A stretch of DNA of 59,987 nt from Zobellia uliginosa (lineage in GTDB: Bacteria > Bacteroidota > Bacteroidia > Flavobacteriales > Flavobacteriaceae), in assembly GCF_900156625.1 (NCBI RefSeq), contig NZ_FTOB01000012.1:1-59987 (forward strand). The letters are read 5' to 3'. The position numbers and the translations under genes are program-made. Shown one piece after another: positions 42,742 through 51,214 of the stretch. The number at the start of each line of letters is the position of its first letter. Within the stretch, counting starts at the first letter, position 1. The notes below the pieces were generated by a model, which ran no database searches, was not told where the DNA came from, and was given only the letters and a program-made list of their open reading frames with translations.

Positions 42742-43284
42742 TTAATGCCTTGAAAGCTGATTTCTGATCCTACTCAATGACTGTGGGGTAATGCCCAAAT
42801 AACTCGCGATATGCTTTAGGGAATACTTTTGAAAGTAATCAGGATGTTCTTTCATCAAAAGCAGGTATCGCTCCCTTGGATTTAAAAACAACAGTTGTTC
42901 GGTTCTACGTTTACTGTTGACGAATATTTGCTCACTTATGATCCTCCCGAATTTATTCCAATAAAAAGAAGTTTCGTAGAGGGCATTGAGCCCTGTCCTA
43001 TCCAAAAAAATGGCCTCACCTTTTTCAAGGCCCTGAATAGACAAGGTCGCTGGTTCTTCGCGTATAAAACTCTCGTAATCCGTAATGAATTCGTTATCGG
43101 ACCTTAGCAAAAGATTGGTCTCCACCAATTGGTCATTGGTGTGGTAAGACCGTATGGAACCCGACTTGATAAAAGCAATGAAACCACATATTTGCGGAGG
43201 GTGGAGCAACCGCTCCCCTTCATCAAAGCCAACTGTCGACAGATAAGGCTCTATCGCCTTCCAATCGTGCTCTTCAAAAGGCAA
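42742..43284 (-). CDS. Crp/Fnr family transcriptional regulator
   Basis: A cyclic-nucleotide-binding-like domain (GFDEGERLLHPPQICGFIAFIKSGSIRSYH...) is followed by a C-terminal helix-turn-helix (YSLKHIASYLGITPQSLSRIRNQLSRH), the usual pattern of Bacteroidota Crp-type regulators. The only standard start in frame is a TTG at 43284, giving 180 residues. The frame stays open upstream to the DUF5995 stop, and its translation there (EALQHILNQILPF) resembles the expected N-terminal helix, so the true start may be a rare codon between about 43300 and 43390. Confidence 0.82.
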   Translation of the reverse strand: MPFEEHDWKAIEPYLSTVGFDEGERLLHPPQICGFIAFIKSGSIRSYHTNDQLVETNLLLRSDNEFITDYESFIREEPATLSIQGLEKGEAIFLDRTGLNALYETSFYWNKFGRIISEQIFVNSKRRTEQLLFLNPRERYLLLMKEHPDYFQKYSLKHIASYLGITPQSLSRIRNQLSRH

Positions 43285-43395
43285 TATCTGGTTTAGTATG
43301 TGTTGTAAGGCTTCGATGGCTTCTTTCGGGATAAGGGATATACGTGTTGTTTGTTTTTTATCTGTCTTTTTTAAATAAATAAGGGCCGTATCGAT

Positions 43396-44124
43396 TCAGT
43401 CTTCCCGTAATGTTGCGATGACCTTAGCGATATTCCTTTCTTCGAACCGGCCTATGAGACTGAGCAAAAAATCGATAATCTTAGATCGGGGCGTCTTAAT
43501 GAATTCACTCAATTTCAGCACTACCCCATCAATATTTTTAATCGCTTCCCCTTGATGTTCCACTCCCAAGCCCCAGAGTAAATTCGCATTGCCCCACGAT
43601 ACCTCCCTGGCCTTGGCCATACTAAAATCGATAATCTTCTCGTCTGAATTTTTCCCTGCCCAATCCAACATAAAAAGTAAAGGGGACACACGGCCAAGCC
43701 TATCTTGCATTTCATTGACAATATCGGAAAGAATACGGTTTACGGTGTTATAGTCGTTTTCTATTTCCGCCAACTCCCTTTCCCTCATAACGGTACTTAC
43801 CGCCATGGCCAGATCAAGATTGATATGGGTATTGATTCCGAGCATAACGTGCTGTAGAATGGTCAAGGGCTCTTTTGCGTTTTTAAAGGCAAAATCCCAC
43901 GACCTGCTTACCTCGAGGCCATTTGAATAAGCGTGGTAGGCGTCGAGATAGAAATTGGCGAATTCGACATCGAATTTCACCATTCGGTCATTATCCTCGA
44001 AATTTCCGAGCTCGACCTCTTTTAGTATTTGGGCCGTAGTCCTTCTGTAGACATAGGCGAATAAGCCCATGTGGCTGTTGGCCGCAATGGCGGTATCAAT
44101 TATAATATCCAATTGACGGAGCAC
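43396..44124 (-). CDS. DUF5995 family protein
   Basis: A helical 242-residue protein with DUF5995 blocks: ANSHMGLFAYVYRRTT, MVKFDVEFANFYLDAY, TILQHVMLGINTHINLDLA and FMLDWAGKNSDEKIIDFS. It starts with GTG at 44124. Upstream codons (TTIPE) still resemble the family N-terminus, so translation may begin earlier at a non-standard codon. It shares reading frame with the Crp/Fnr gene, separated by its single TGA stop. The function is unknown; conserved His residues could bind metal. Confidence 0.8.
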   Translation of the reverse strand: MLRQLDIIIDTAIAANSHMGLFAYVYRRTTAQILKEVELGNFEDNDRMVKFDVEFANFYLDAYHAYSNGLEVSRSWDFAFKNAKEPLTILQHVMLGINTHINLDLAMAVSTVMRERELAEIENDYNTVNRILSDIVNEMQDRLGRVSPLLFMLDWAGKNSDEKIIDFSMAKAREVSWGNANLLWGLGVEHQGEAIKNIDGVVLKLSEFIKTPRSKIIDFLLSLIGRFEERNIAKVIATLRED

Positions 44125-44264
44125 TTCAGGTATGGTAGTCGGACGGCTAATCTTATCTATATTATTTATGACTGTTTAAACTTAAAATCCCCTGTAAGTT
44201 ACTTCATTTTCGCCATAAGCCACATCCCCATTCGATACACTTAAGTTTCCGTTCCAACACCAAA

Positions 44265-44302
44265 TAAAAAGAAAAACGCCTCGCCTAAATAAGCGAAGCG
44301 TT
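44265..44302 (-). terminator. Terminator after alaS
   Basis: On the minus strand AACGCTTCGC pairs with GCGAGGCGTT (one T-G pair) around a short loop, followed by a long T-run (A-run at 44266-44276 on the plus strand). Confidence 0.8.
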
Positions 44303-44310
44303 GTTATAAT

Positions 44311-46926
44311 TTACTTTATATAATCTTCAGCCTTGGCCAAGGCCTCATCGATTCCTTCGGGCTTTTTACCCCCTGCGGTAGCAAAGAAGGGTTGGCCACC
44401 GCCGCCACCTTGAATGAATTTCCCCAATTCCCTCACAATGGTTCCGGCATTCAAATCTTTTGCCCCTACCAGCTCTTTAGAAATGTAACAAGACAATAAT
44501 GCTTTTCCATTTTGTTCCGTAGCAAAAAGAAGGAAGAGGTTATCTTGGTTCTGTCCCATTTCAAAAGAAAGGTCTTTAATTCCCGCAGCATCCAAATCTA
44601 TTTTCTTGGCTAAAAACTGAACCCCGTTCACTTCTTGGAGTTCATTTTTCAGCTCTACTTTTAGGTTTTTCGCCTTATCTTTTAAAAGTGCCTCCACTTC
44701 TTTTTTCAACTTTGCATTTTCTTCCTGCAAGGTTGACACAGCCTTAACAGGGTCTTGGGCATTGTTCAACAAGCCTTTGATATCTAAAAGAACCCTATCG
44801 TTCTCGGCATAGAAATCTTTTACGGCATCGGAGGTAATGGCCTCAATTCTTCTGATTCCCGAAGCCACCGCGCCCTCTGACTTTATTTTAAAATGCCAGA
44901 TATCGCCGGTATTCTTTACATGGGTCCCTCCACAAAGTTCTATAGACCGACCAAAGCGGACCGTGCGAACGGTATCGCCGTACTTTTCCCCAAAAAGGGC
45001 CATCGCCCCTTCTTCGAGCGCTTTTTCGACCGGAATGTTACGTTGCTCCTCAAAAGGCAATTGTCCGGCAATACGGGCGTTTACAAAACTCTCTACTTCA
45101 CGCAGTTCCTCAGGTGTTACCTTTGAAAAATGCGAAAAATCAAAACGAAGGTATTTTGAATGCACCGCAGACCCTTTTTGCTCGACATGTTTACCGAGAA
45201 CCTCACGCAAGGCCTGGTGCAATAAATGTGTAGCCGTGTGGTTGGCCTGCGTGCGCTCGCGCTGCTTCTTATCGACGACGGCCCTAAAGGTTCCGTTTAG
45301 GTCGGCAGGAAGGTTTTTGGTAAAATGGATAATCTCGTTGTTCTCTTTTTTGGTATCTAGAATGTAGACCACATCCCCATTCGGCATCTCCAAGTAGCCT
45401 TTATCGCCAACTTGTCCGCCGCCTTCAGGGTAGAAGGGGGTTAGGTTGAATACCAATTGATATTGCTCGCCCGCTTTTTTAGAGGTCACCTTTCTGTACT
45501 TCACCAGCTTTACGTTGGCTTCAAGCATATCGTAACCCACAAATTCCTGCTCTAAATCAGCGGAGAGCACTTCCCAATCATCCTTGGAGATTTCCGAGGC
45601 GGATTTTGAACGGTTTTTCTGCTCTTGCATAGCGAGTTCAAAACCCTTTTCATCTAAGGTCAAACCTTTTTCAGAAAGGATCAGGGCGGTCAAATCGATT
45701 GGAAAACCGTAGGTATCATAGAGTTCAAAAGCCTTTCTTCCGTCAACTTCCTTGCCCTTGACATTCAAAATAACCTGATCCAAAAGCACAAGCCCTTGTT
45801 CTAGGGTCTTTAAGAAAGAATACTCTTCTTCCTTGATAACGTTTTCTATCAGTTGGCGTTGCTCTTTCAATTCAGGAAAAGCCTCGCCCATATTTTCCGT
45901 CAGTACATTGACCAAACGGTACATAAAGGGTTCCTTGGTATTCAAAAAGGTAAATCCGTAGCGAACGGCCCTTCTTAAAATACGTCTTATCACATAACCG
46001 GCACCGGTATTGCTTGGCAACTGTCCGTCAGCGATAGAGAAGGACACGGCACGAATATGATCTGCAATAACCCGGACAGCGATATCGATTTCCTCGTCTT
46101 TGCCATATTTGCTATGGGTAATGGTTTCTATCTCACGAATGATCGGTTTAAAGACATCGGTATCGTAGTTAGACTGAACACCTTGCATGACCATACACAA
46201 GCGTTCGAATCCCATTCCGGTATCGACATGTTTTGCCGGCAAGGGCTCCAATGAACCATCGGCCTTTCGGTTGTACTGCATGAACACCAAATTCCATATT
46301 TCTACGACTTGCGGGTGATCGGCGTTTACCAACGAAGCCCCGGAAATTTTGGCCTTTTCTTCGGCCGAGCGGATATCTACGTGAATTTCGGAACAAGGTC
46401 CACATGGCCCTTGATCCCCCATCTCCCAAAAGTTATCTTTTTTATTGCCTAGAATAATGCGGTCTTCTGGTACTATGGCCTTCCAAAGATCGAATGCCTC
46501 CGTATCCAAATCGAGTCTATCGGCATCCTTGCTTCCCTCAAAGACCGAAACATAGAGACAATCTTTATCTATTTTCAATACCTCGGTAAGCAACTCCCAT
46601 GCCCATTCGATAGCTTCCTTCTTGAAATAGTCGCCAAAGCTCCAGTTACCCAACATTTCGAACATGGTATGGTGATAGGTATCCTTACCCACTTCCTCAA
46701 GGTCATTGTGTTTTCCGCTTACACGTAAGCACTTTTGGGAATCGACCGCCCTTGGATTTTTGGCCACGCTATTCCCCAAAAAGAACTCTTTGAACTGGTT
46801 CATGCCCGCATTGGTGAACATGAGTGTAGGGTCGTCTTTGATGACCATCGGGGCAGACGGAACTATTTTATGTCCTTTTTCTTTAAAAAAGTTTAAGAAT
46901 TGCGATCGGATTTCCTTGGAAGTCAT
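44311..46926 (-). CDS. alaS: Alanine--tRNA ligase
   Basis: An 871-residue class II synthetase. The catalytic domain starts [14 protein letters not shown] and includes [20 protein letters not shown]. The editing domain has the zinc motifs [11 protein letters not shown] and [13 protein letters not shown] coiled-coil linker ([19 protein letters not shown]) leads to the C-terminal DHHA1-type domain ending [19 protein letters not shown]. Length is normal. Divergent from the M23 peptidase gene. Confidence 0.97.
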   Translation of the reverse strand: MTSKEIRSQFLNFFKEKGHKIVPSAPMVIKDDPTLMFTNAGMNQFKEFFLGNSVAKNPRAVDSQKCLRVSGKHNDLEEVGKDTYHHTMFEMLGNWSFGDYFKKEAIEWAWELLTEVLKIDKDCLYVSVFEGSKDADRLDLDTEAFDLWKAIVPEDRIILGNKKDNFWEMGDQGPCGPCSEIHVDIRSAEEKAKISGASLVNADHPQVVEIWNLVFMQYNRKADGSLEPLPAKHVDTGMGFERLCMVMQGVQSNYDTDVFKPIIREIETITHSKYGKDEEIDIAVRVIADHIRAVSFSIADGQLPSNTGAGYVIRRILRRAVRYGFTFLNTKEPFMYRLVNVLTENMGEAFPELKEQRQLIENVIKEEEYSFLKTLEQGLVLLDQVILNVKGKEVDGRKAFELYDTYGFPIDLTALILSEKGLTLDEKGFELAMQEQKNRSKSASEISKDDWEVLSADLEQEFVGYDMLEANVKLVKYRKVTSKKAGEQYQLVFNLTPFYPEGGGQVGDKGYLEMPNGDVVYILDTKKENNEIIHFTKNLPADLNGTFRAVVDKKQRERTQANHTATHLLHQALREVLGKHVEQKGSAVHSKYLRFDFSHFSKVTPEELREVESFVNARIAGQLPFEEQRNIPVEKALEEGAMALFGEKYGDTVRTVRFGRSIELCGGTHVKNTGDIWHFKIKSEGAVASGIRRIEAITSDAVKDFYAENDRVLLDIKGLLNNAQDPVKAVSTLQEENAKLKKEVEALLKDKAKNLKVELKNELQEVNGVQFLAKKIDLDAAGIKDLSFEMGQNQDNLFLLFATEQNGKALLSCYISKELVGAKDLNAGTIVRELGKFIQGGGGGQPFFATAGGKKPEGIDEALAKAEDYIK

Positions 46927-46950
46927 AGAAAATTATAAGGTTTTACAAAA

Positions 46951-46984
46951 TTTGACGTTTTAAAGGAAAGTATTTCTATATTTG
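46951..46984 (+). promoter_or_regulatory. Housekeeping-type promoter of the M23 peptidase operon
   Basis: TTTG (46951-46954), 22 bases, TATATTTG (46977-46984), 44 bases before the ATG. A good match to the Bacteroidota -33/-7 consensus. Confidence 0.65.
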
Positions 46985-47027
46985 TTTATCCCGCTAAAAC
47001 GTCACAAAAATAGGATAAAATAGGTAC

Positions 47028-48005
47028 ATGTCTAAGGTAAAGTATTATTACGATCCCGATACGCTTTCATATCGCAAGATAGAGCCCAAAAAGTCTAGGC
47101 GTTATCGTAATATCGCCCTGTTCTTTATTGGCTCTTTTCTTTTTGGCCTGCTGTGCTTGGTTTTCTTGATGAACACCAATTTGATCAACACCCCGCGCGA
47201 GCTTTCACTACAGCGGGAAGTAAAGAATTACGAACTCCAGTTTGAGCTTTTAAATCGAAAAATGGGTCAGATAGAGGAAGTCTTGGCCAATATAGAAGAA
47301 CGCGACAACAATATCTACCGTCTCTATTTTGAGGCCAACCCCATACCCGAAGAACAGCGAAGGGCCGGTTTCGGTGGTGTCAACCGTTACAAATCGCTTG
47401 AAGGCTTCAACAATTCGGAAATGGTCATTGCCACGACGAAACGACTTGATATTATCAAAAAGCAAATGGCCATACAATCAAAATCTTTGGATGAGATAAC
47501 CAAATTGGCCGAAGAAAAAGAAAAATTCTTGATGGCCATACCGGCCATTCAACCGGTGAAAAACGAAGACCTTAAACGAATGGCCTCGGGTTACGGCTGG
47601 CGTTCGGACCCCTTTACAAAAGCTCGAAAAATGCATCGCGGCATGGATTTTTCGGCCCCAAAAGGCACTCCGGTTTACGCTCCGGGAGACGGTAGGGTCA
47701 TCCGCGCCGATAACGGCTCGTCAGGTTACGGCAAACACATTCGCATAGACCATGGCTACGGATACAAAACCCTGTATGGGCACCTTAGCGAATACAACGT
47801 TAAAAAAGGGCAAAAAGTAAAAAGAGGCGACCTCATTGGTTTTGTAGGAAATACAGGCCGCTCGGAAGCCCCGCATTTGCACTATGAAGTCTGGAAAGAT
47901 GAAGAACGCATCAACCCCATTAACTTCTATTACGGTAGTCTGACCGCAGAAGAATTCGAGAATATGCTAAAATACGCAGCACAAGAAAACCAATCTTTGG
48001 ACTAA
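47028..48005 (+). CDS. M23 family peptidoglycan endopeptidase, membrane-anchored
   Basis: A 325-residue protein. An N-terminal transmembrane helix (about 27-47, LFFIGSFLFGLLCLVFLM) is followed by a coiled coil (about 60-170) and a C-terminal LytM/M23 domain. Zinc ligands are His203 and Asp207 (MHRGMDFSA) and His285 in HLHYEVW, with His283 catalytic. It probably cleaves peptide cross-links in the wall or regulates an amidase during division. The stop overlaps the start of the MerR gene by one base. Confidence 0.93.
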   Translation: MSKVKYYYDPDTLSYRKIEPKKSRRYRNIALFFIGSFLFGLLCLVFLMNTNLINTPRELSLQREVKNYELQFELLNRKMGQIEEVLANIEERDNNIYRLYFEANPIPEEQRRAGFGGVNRYKSLEGFNNSEMVIATTKRLDIIKKQMAIQSKSLDEITKLAEEKEKFLMAIPAIQPVKNEDLKRMASGYGWRSDPFTKARKMHRGMDFSAPKGTPVYAPGDGRVIRADNGSSGYGKHIRIDHGYGYKTLYGHLSEYNVKKGQKVKRGDLIGFVGNTGRSEAPHLHYEVWKDEERINPINFYYGSLTAEEFENMLKYAAQENQSLD

Positions 48006-48334
48006 TGCAAGTAGATCTCCCCGAAAAAAGGTACTATGGCATTGGTGAAGTCGCCAAGGCCTTTGGCGTGAACACTTCCCTTATCCGTTTTTGGGAAAAG
48101 GAATTCGACGCCCTCAAACCTAAAAAGAACGCGAAGGGCAACCGTAAGTTCACCCCACAGGACATCAACAACCTCAAACTCATTTACCACTTGGTAAAAG
48201 AGCGCGGATTTACCCTTGAAGGCGCCAAAACCCACCTTAAGGAAAATCGCCAAAAAACGCTCAACAACTTTGATATCATAGATAAGCTCGAGCGTATCAA
48301 GACCGAATTGACGAAGATCAAAGACCAATTGTAA
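48005..48334 (+). CDS. MerR family transcriptional regulator
   Basis: A 109-residue protein with an N-terminal winged helix (YYGIGEVAKAFGVNTSLIRF, WEKEF) and a helical dimerisation tail. It lacks an effector-binding domain and Cys motif, as in the short Bacteroidota MerR proteins next to M23 peptidases. It is translationally coupled to the upstream peptidase (one-base overlap). Confidence 0.9.
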   Translation: MQVDLPEKRYYGIGEVAKAFGVNTSLIRFWEKEFDALKPKKNAKGNRKFTPQDINNLKLIYHLVKERGFTLEGAKTHLKENRQKTLNNFDIIDKLERIKTELTKIKDQL

Positions 48335-48419
48335 CTTTTTTACAAATTAGGGGTCTAACATCTTAAACGAACTGTTTTTCTTTTTACAGCACATTAACTA
48401 TAACCTAATATTTTTAAAA

Positions 48420-49019
48420 ATGAAAAAAGGATTAATAGCACTTATTGTATTGGGAGTGATCGCAATCGCACTCTATGGATGGGGCGTAAGTTTCAACAAT
48501 ACAGCCATAGAACTCAAGGAAGCGTCGACCAAAACTTGGGCGAATGTAGAAAGTGCCTATCAACGCAGAAATGATCTTATCGGTAACTTGGTAAAAACAG
48601 TACAAGGCGCGGCCGATTTTGAGAGGGGCACATTAAAAGACGTGATCGAGGCCCGCTCAAAAGCCACTTCAATTTCCATAGACCCTAGCAATATCACTCC
48701 AGAACAATTGGCGGAGTTCAACAAGGTGCAAGGAGGCCTAAGCGGGGCACTAAAAAGCCTATTGGTTACCGTAGAACGATATCCTGATCTAAAAGCCAAC
48801 AAAAACTTTCTGGAACTACAGTCCCAATTGGAAGGTACGGAAAACCGCATCAATGTAGCGCGCGATCGCTTTAATGCTTCGGTCGAGCCCTATAACCTGC
48901 ATGTAAAAACCTTCCCAAATTCTATTTTGGCAAAATTGTTCAATTTTGAAGAGCTTTCCTATTTTCGATCTGAGGCCGGGGCGGAAAAGGCACCTGACAC
49001 AAGTTTTGATTTCAAATAG
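48420..49019 (+). CDS. lemA: LemA family protein
   Basis: A 199-residue protein with an N-terminal membrane helix (LIALIVLGVIAIALYGWGV) and the LemA helical bundle (VESAYQRRNDLIGNLVKTVQ, VERYPDLKANKNFLELQSQL, ENRINVARDRFN, FPNSILAKLFNF). LemA proteins are of unclear function and are usually next to TPM-domain proteins, as here. Probably starts the 48420-51214 operon. Confidence 0.93.
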   Translation: MKKGLIALIVLGVIAIALYGWGVSFNNTAIELKEASTKTWANVESAYQRRNDLIGNLVKTVQGAADFERGTLKDVIEARSKATSISIDPSNITPEQLAEFNKVQGGLSGALKSLLVTVERYPDLKANKNFLELQSQLEGTENRINVARDRFNASVEPYNLHVKTFPNSILAKLFNFEELSYFRSEAGAEKAPDTSFDFK

Positions 49020-49028
49020 CCGCGGATT

Positions 49029-49466
49029 ATGTCTCGAGTAGAAAACTTTTTAACGGCCGAAGAAGAGCAAGAAATTGTTCAGGCCATTGTCAATGCCGAA
49101 AAAAATACGTCTGGTGAAATACGGGTACATTTAGAGGCACATACAAAAATCGACCTACTCGACCGAGCCAAAGAAGTATTTCATTTACTAAAAATGGACA
49201 ACACCAAAGAAGAAAATGGGGTTCTGATCTATGTGGCCGTAAACGATAGGAAGTTTGCTATTTATGGCGATCGAGGCATCGATAAAGTGGTCCCTGAAAA
49301 TTTCTGGGATTCCACTAGAGACACCATTGCATCGCATTTTAAAAAAGGAAGGTTCAAACAAGGCCTTATCGAGGGGATATTGAAAGCCGGAAAGGAATTG
49401 GAAAGTCATTTCCCATGGCAACATGGCGATGTAAATGAGCTGAGCAATGAAATATCTAAAAACTAG
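49029..49466 (+). CDS. TPM domain-containing protein (small)
   Basis: A 145-residue protein without a signal peptide, with the TPM_phosphatase fold (EQEIVQAIVNAEKNTSGEIR, NGVLIYVAVNDRKFAIYGDR, FKQGLIEGILKAGKEL). It sits between lemA and a second TPM gene and overlaps the latter by 20 bases. In plants the TPM fold helps photosystem II repair; in bacteria the role is unknown. Confidence 0.9.
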   Translation: MSRVENFLTAEEEQEIVQAIVNAEKNTSGEIRVHLEAHTKIDLLDRAKEVFHLLKMDNTKEENGVLIYVAVNDRKFAIYGDRGIDKVVPENFWDSTRDTIASHFKKGRFKQGLIEGILKAGKELESHFPWQHGDVNELSNEISKN

Positions 49467-50250
49467 TTTACTTGTACTCTTTCTTTTCTGGGGCCTAGGT
49501 TCTTTCGCCCAGTTCGAAATTCCCGAAAAACCAGAAAAGGAAACCAGTGTGTACGACTACATTGATCTTTTAAGCACAAGCCAGAAAAAAAATCTGGAAG
49601 AAAAGCTCATTCGCTATTCCGATAGTACTTCCACCCAAATCGTAGTGGCCATTATCAATTCTACGAAAGGGGAACAGATCAACTACCTTGGAGCAAATTG
49701 GCTCACCGAATGGGGGATTGGCCAAAAGGGAAAAGACAATGGAATTTTAATTGTCTTAGCCAAAAATGACCGTAAAATCAGTATTAATACCGGTTATGGC
49801 GTCGAAGCCACCTTGACCGATGCGATGTCAAGACGCATTATTGAAACCGTTATTATACCCCATTTTAAGCAAAACAATTATTACGAAGGCCTGAACAGTG
49901 GCTGCGATGCCATTTTTCAGGTACTTCAGGGCGAGTTTAACGAAGAGCGCTCATTTAACGATGGCGTGGCATCTCCCCTAGCCCCGTTTTTTCCCTTTAT
50001 CATCTTTATCATCATTCTTATCATACTCTCCCGTCGCAACAAAGGTGGCGGCAGCAACGGAGGTGACGGCGGCAAACGCAATAAGGGCCTAGACCTTTGG
50101 GACATTATCATCTTAAGCAATATGGGCCGTAGCGGAGGCTCAGGAGGCTTCGGAGGCGGTTTTGGCGGAGGCTTTGGTGGAGGCGGTGGTTTCAGCGGCG
50201 GCTTCGGCGGTGGCATGGGCGGCGGCGGCGGCGCCTCGGGCGGTTGGTAA
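49447..50250 (+). CDS. TPM domain-containing membrane protein with Gly-rich tail
   Basis: A 267-residue protein with a signal peptide (LLVLFLFWGLGSFA/Q) and a TPM domain (about 30-170: VYDYIDLLSTSQKKNLEEKL, VVAIINSTKGEQINYLG, DNGILIVLAKNDRKISINTG). One transmembrane helix follows (about 179-196, FFPFIIFIIILIIL), then a Gly-rich C-terminus of about 70 residues ending in GASGGW. This YgcG-like architecture is common beside lemA. The GGF repeats are low-complexity and probably cytoplasmic. Confidence 0.9.
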   Translation: MKYLKTSLLVLFLFWGLGSFAQFEIPEKPEKETSVYDYIDLLSTSQKKNLEEKLIRYSDSTSTQIVVAIINSTKGEQINYLGANWLTEWGIGQKGKDNGILIVLAKNDRKISINTGYGVEATLTDAMSRRIIETVIIPHFKQNNYYEGLNSGCDAIFQVLQGEFNEERSFNDGVASPLAPFFPFIIFIIILIILSRRNKGGGSNGGDGGKRNKGLDLWDIIILSNMGRSGGSGGFGGGFGGGFGGGGGFSGGFGGGMGGGGGASGGW

Positions 50251-50368
50251 CAATCTATTTCTTTTTAGCCTTCACGATTGGCCCGAATATATTATATTAG
50301 TAGGAAATTCCATAGACCGCTATTCCTTAAAGCGTACTTTAAATCGATGGCAGCTAAAAGATTCATCT

Positions 50369-51214
50369 ATGAACAAAAGTTTAAAGTTCCGAACGCTTCA
50401 AAAGGAAAGTGCCTTTAAAAAGAAAGTAGTTGCCGATATTTCCAAATGTTTCAAGGCTTCGTTACGAAACAAAAATTTCGACCAACTCGAGTCGAAGCTT
50501 AAAGTCGCTATCAAAAGCACCATCAAAAAATTTGAAGACGGCAACAAAATAGCGCAAACGGTAAATTTCGACACGGAATTTGCAATTGACCCGGACCAAA
50601 TGTTCATTGGCCAGTTACACCCCACAAACCCTGAAATCGAAAGACTGAAACAAAAGAAATCGGCCCTTGAGTTTCAGTTAAAAACGAAAGAGGAAGAATT
50701 AAGAAATTTAAATAGACGAACCAATTTGGCGATGAACCTTACCCGTAACGAAGCCATAAAGGGATTGGTCTTAAATATTATTCAAAAATTCAAAACACTT
50801 TCAGAAGAACAACAATTGGAGTTGGTCAACAATAAAGAGAAATTAGAACGTGCCGTCAAAAATTACGTCAAAAATTTTATTGTTTATTACGACGAAGAAG
50901 AAAAGGCTTGGGCAATAAATTTTAAGAAAAGCGATGTAACCAACCTTGTAACTACCGGAAAAGACGTAGTCATTCTTGCCGCCAACCTATCTTCCAAATA
51001 CGTCAACATAGCTACGAAGGCCATACACAAGGCCACTCTCGCACAGTATGAAATCTGCAAAAAGGAAAGAAACGAATTAAAATCGAAGCTAGAAGACGTC
51101 GATGGGGAATTGGAGCGTGAATACGCCAAAATGGACCGACGCCCTGGATTTACAGGTGGTTTTGGCGGTGGCCGTTTTGGTGGTGGCAGTGCTAATGGTA
51201 GTTGGAGGCCTTAA
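50369..51214 (+). CDS. Coiled-coil protein with Gly-rich C-terminus, unknown function
   Basis: A 281-residue protein from the ATG at 50369 (MNKSLKFRTLQKESAF); the open frame upstream is a shadow of the Gly-rich codons of the previous gene. It is mainly helical with a coiled coil at about 95-125 (IERLKQKKSALEFQLKTKEE) and ends GFTGGFGGGRFGGGSANG, similar in style to the preceding TPM protein. I recognise no family. Probably last of the lemA/TPM operon. Its stop overlaps the stop of the convergent receptor gene (51211-51214). Confidence 0.65.
   Translation: MNKSLKFRTLQKESAFKKKVVADISKCFKASLRNKNFDQLESKLKVAIKSTIKKFEDGNKIAQTVNFDTEFAIDPDQMFIGQLHPTNPEIERLKQKKSALEFQLKTKEEELRNLNRRTNLAMNLTRNEAIKGLVLNIIQKFKTLSEEQQLELVNNKEKLERAVKNYVKNFIVYYDEEEKAWAINFKKSDVTNLVTTGKDVVILAANLSSKYVNIATKAIHKATLAQYEICKKERNELKSKLEDVDGELEREYAKMDRRPGFTGGFGGGRFGGGSANGSWRP

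Noticed and set aside
50162-50368. Extension of the coiled-coil protein to an ATG at 50162
   Set aside because: The first residues are an out-of-frame shadow of the Gly-rich codons of the TPM gene (Ala/Val-rich); ATG 50369 starts a normal sequence.
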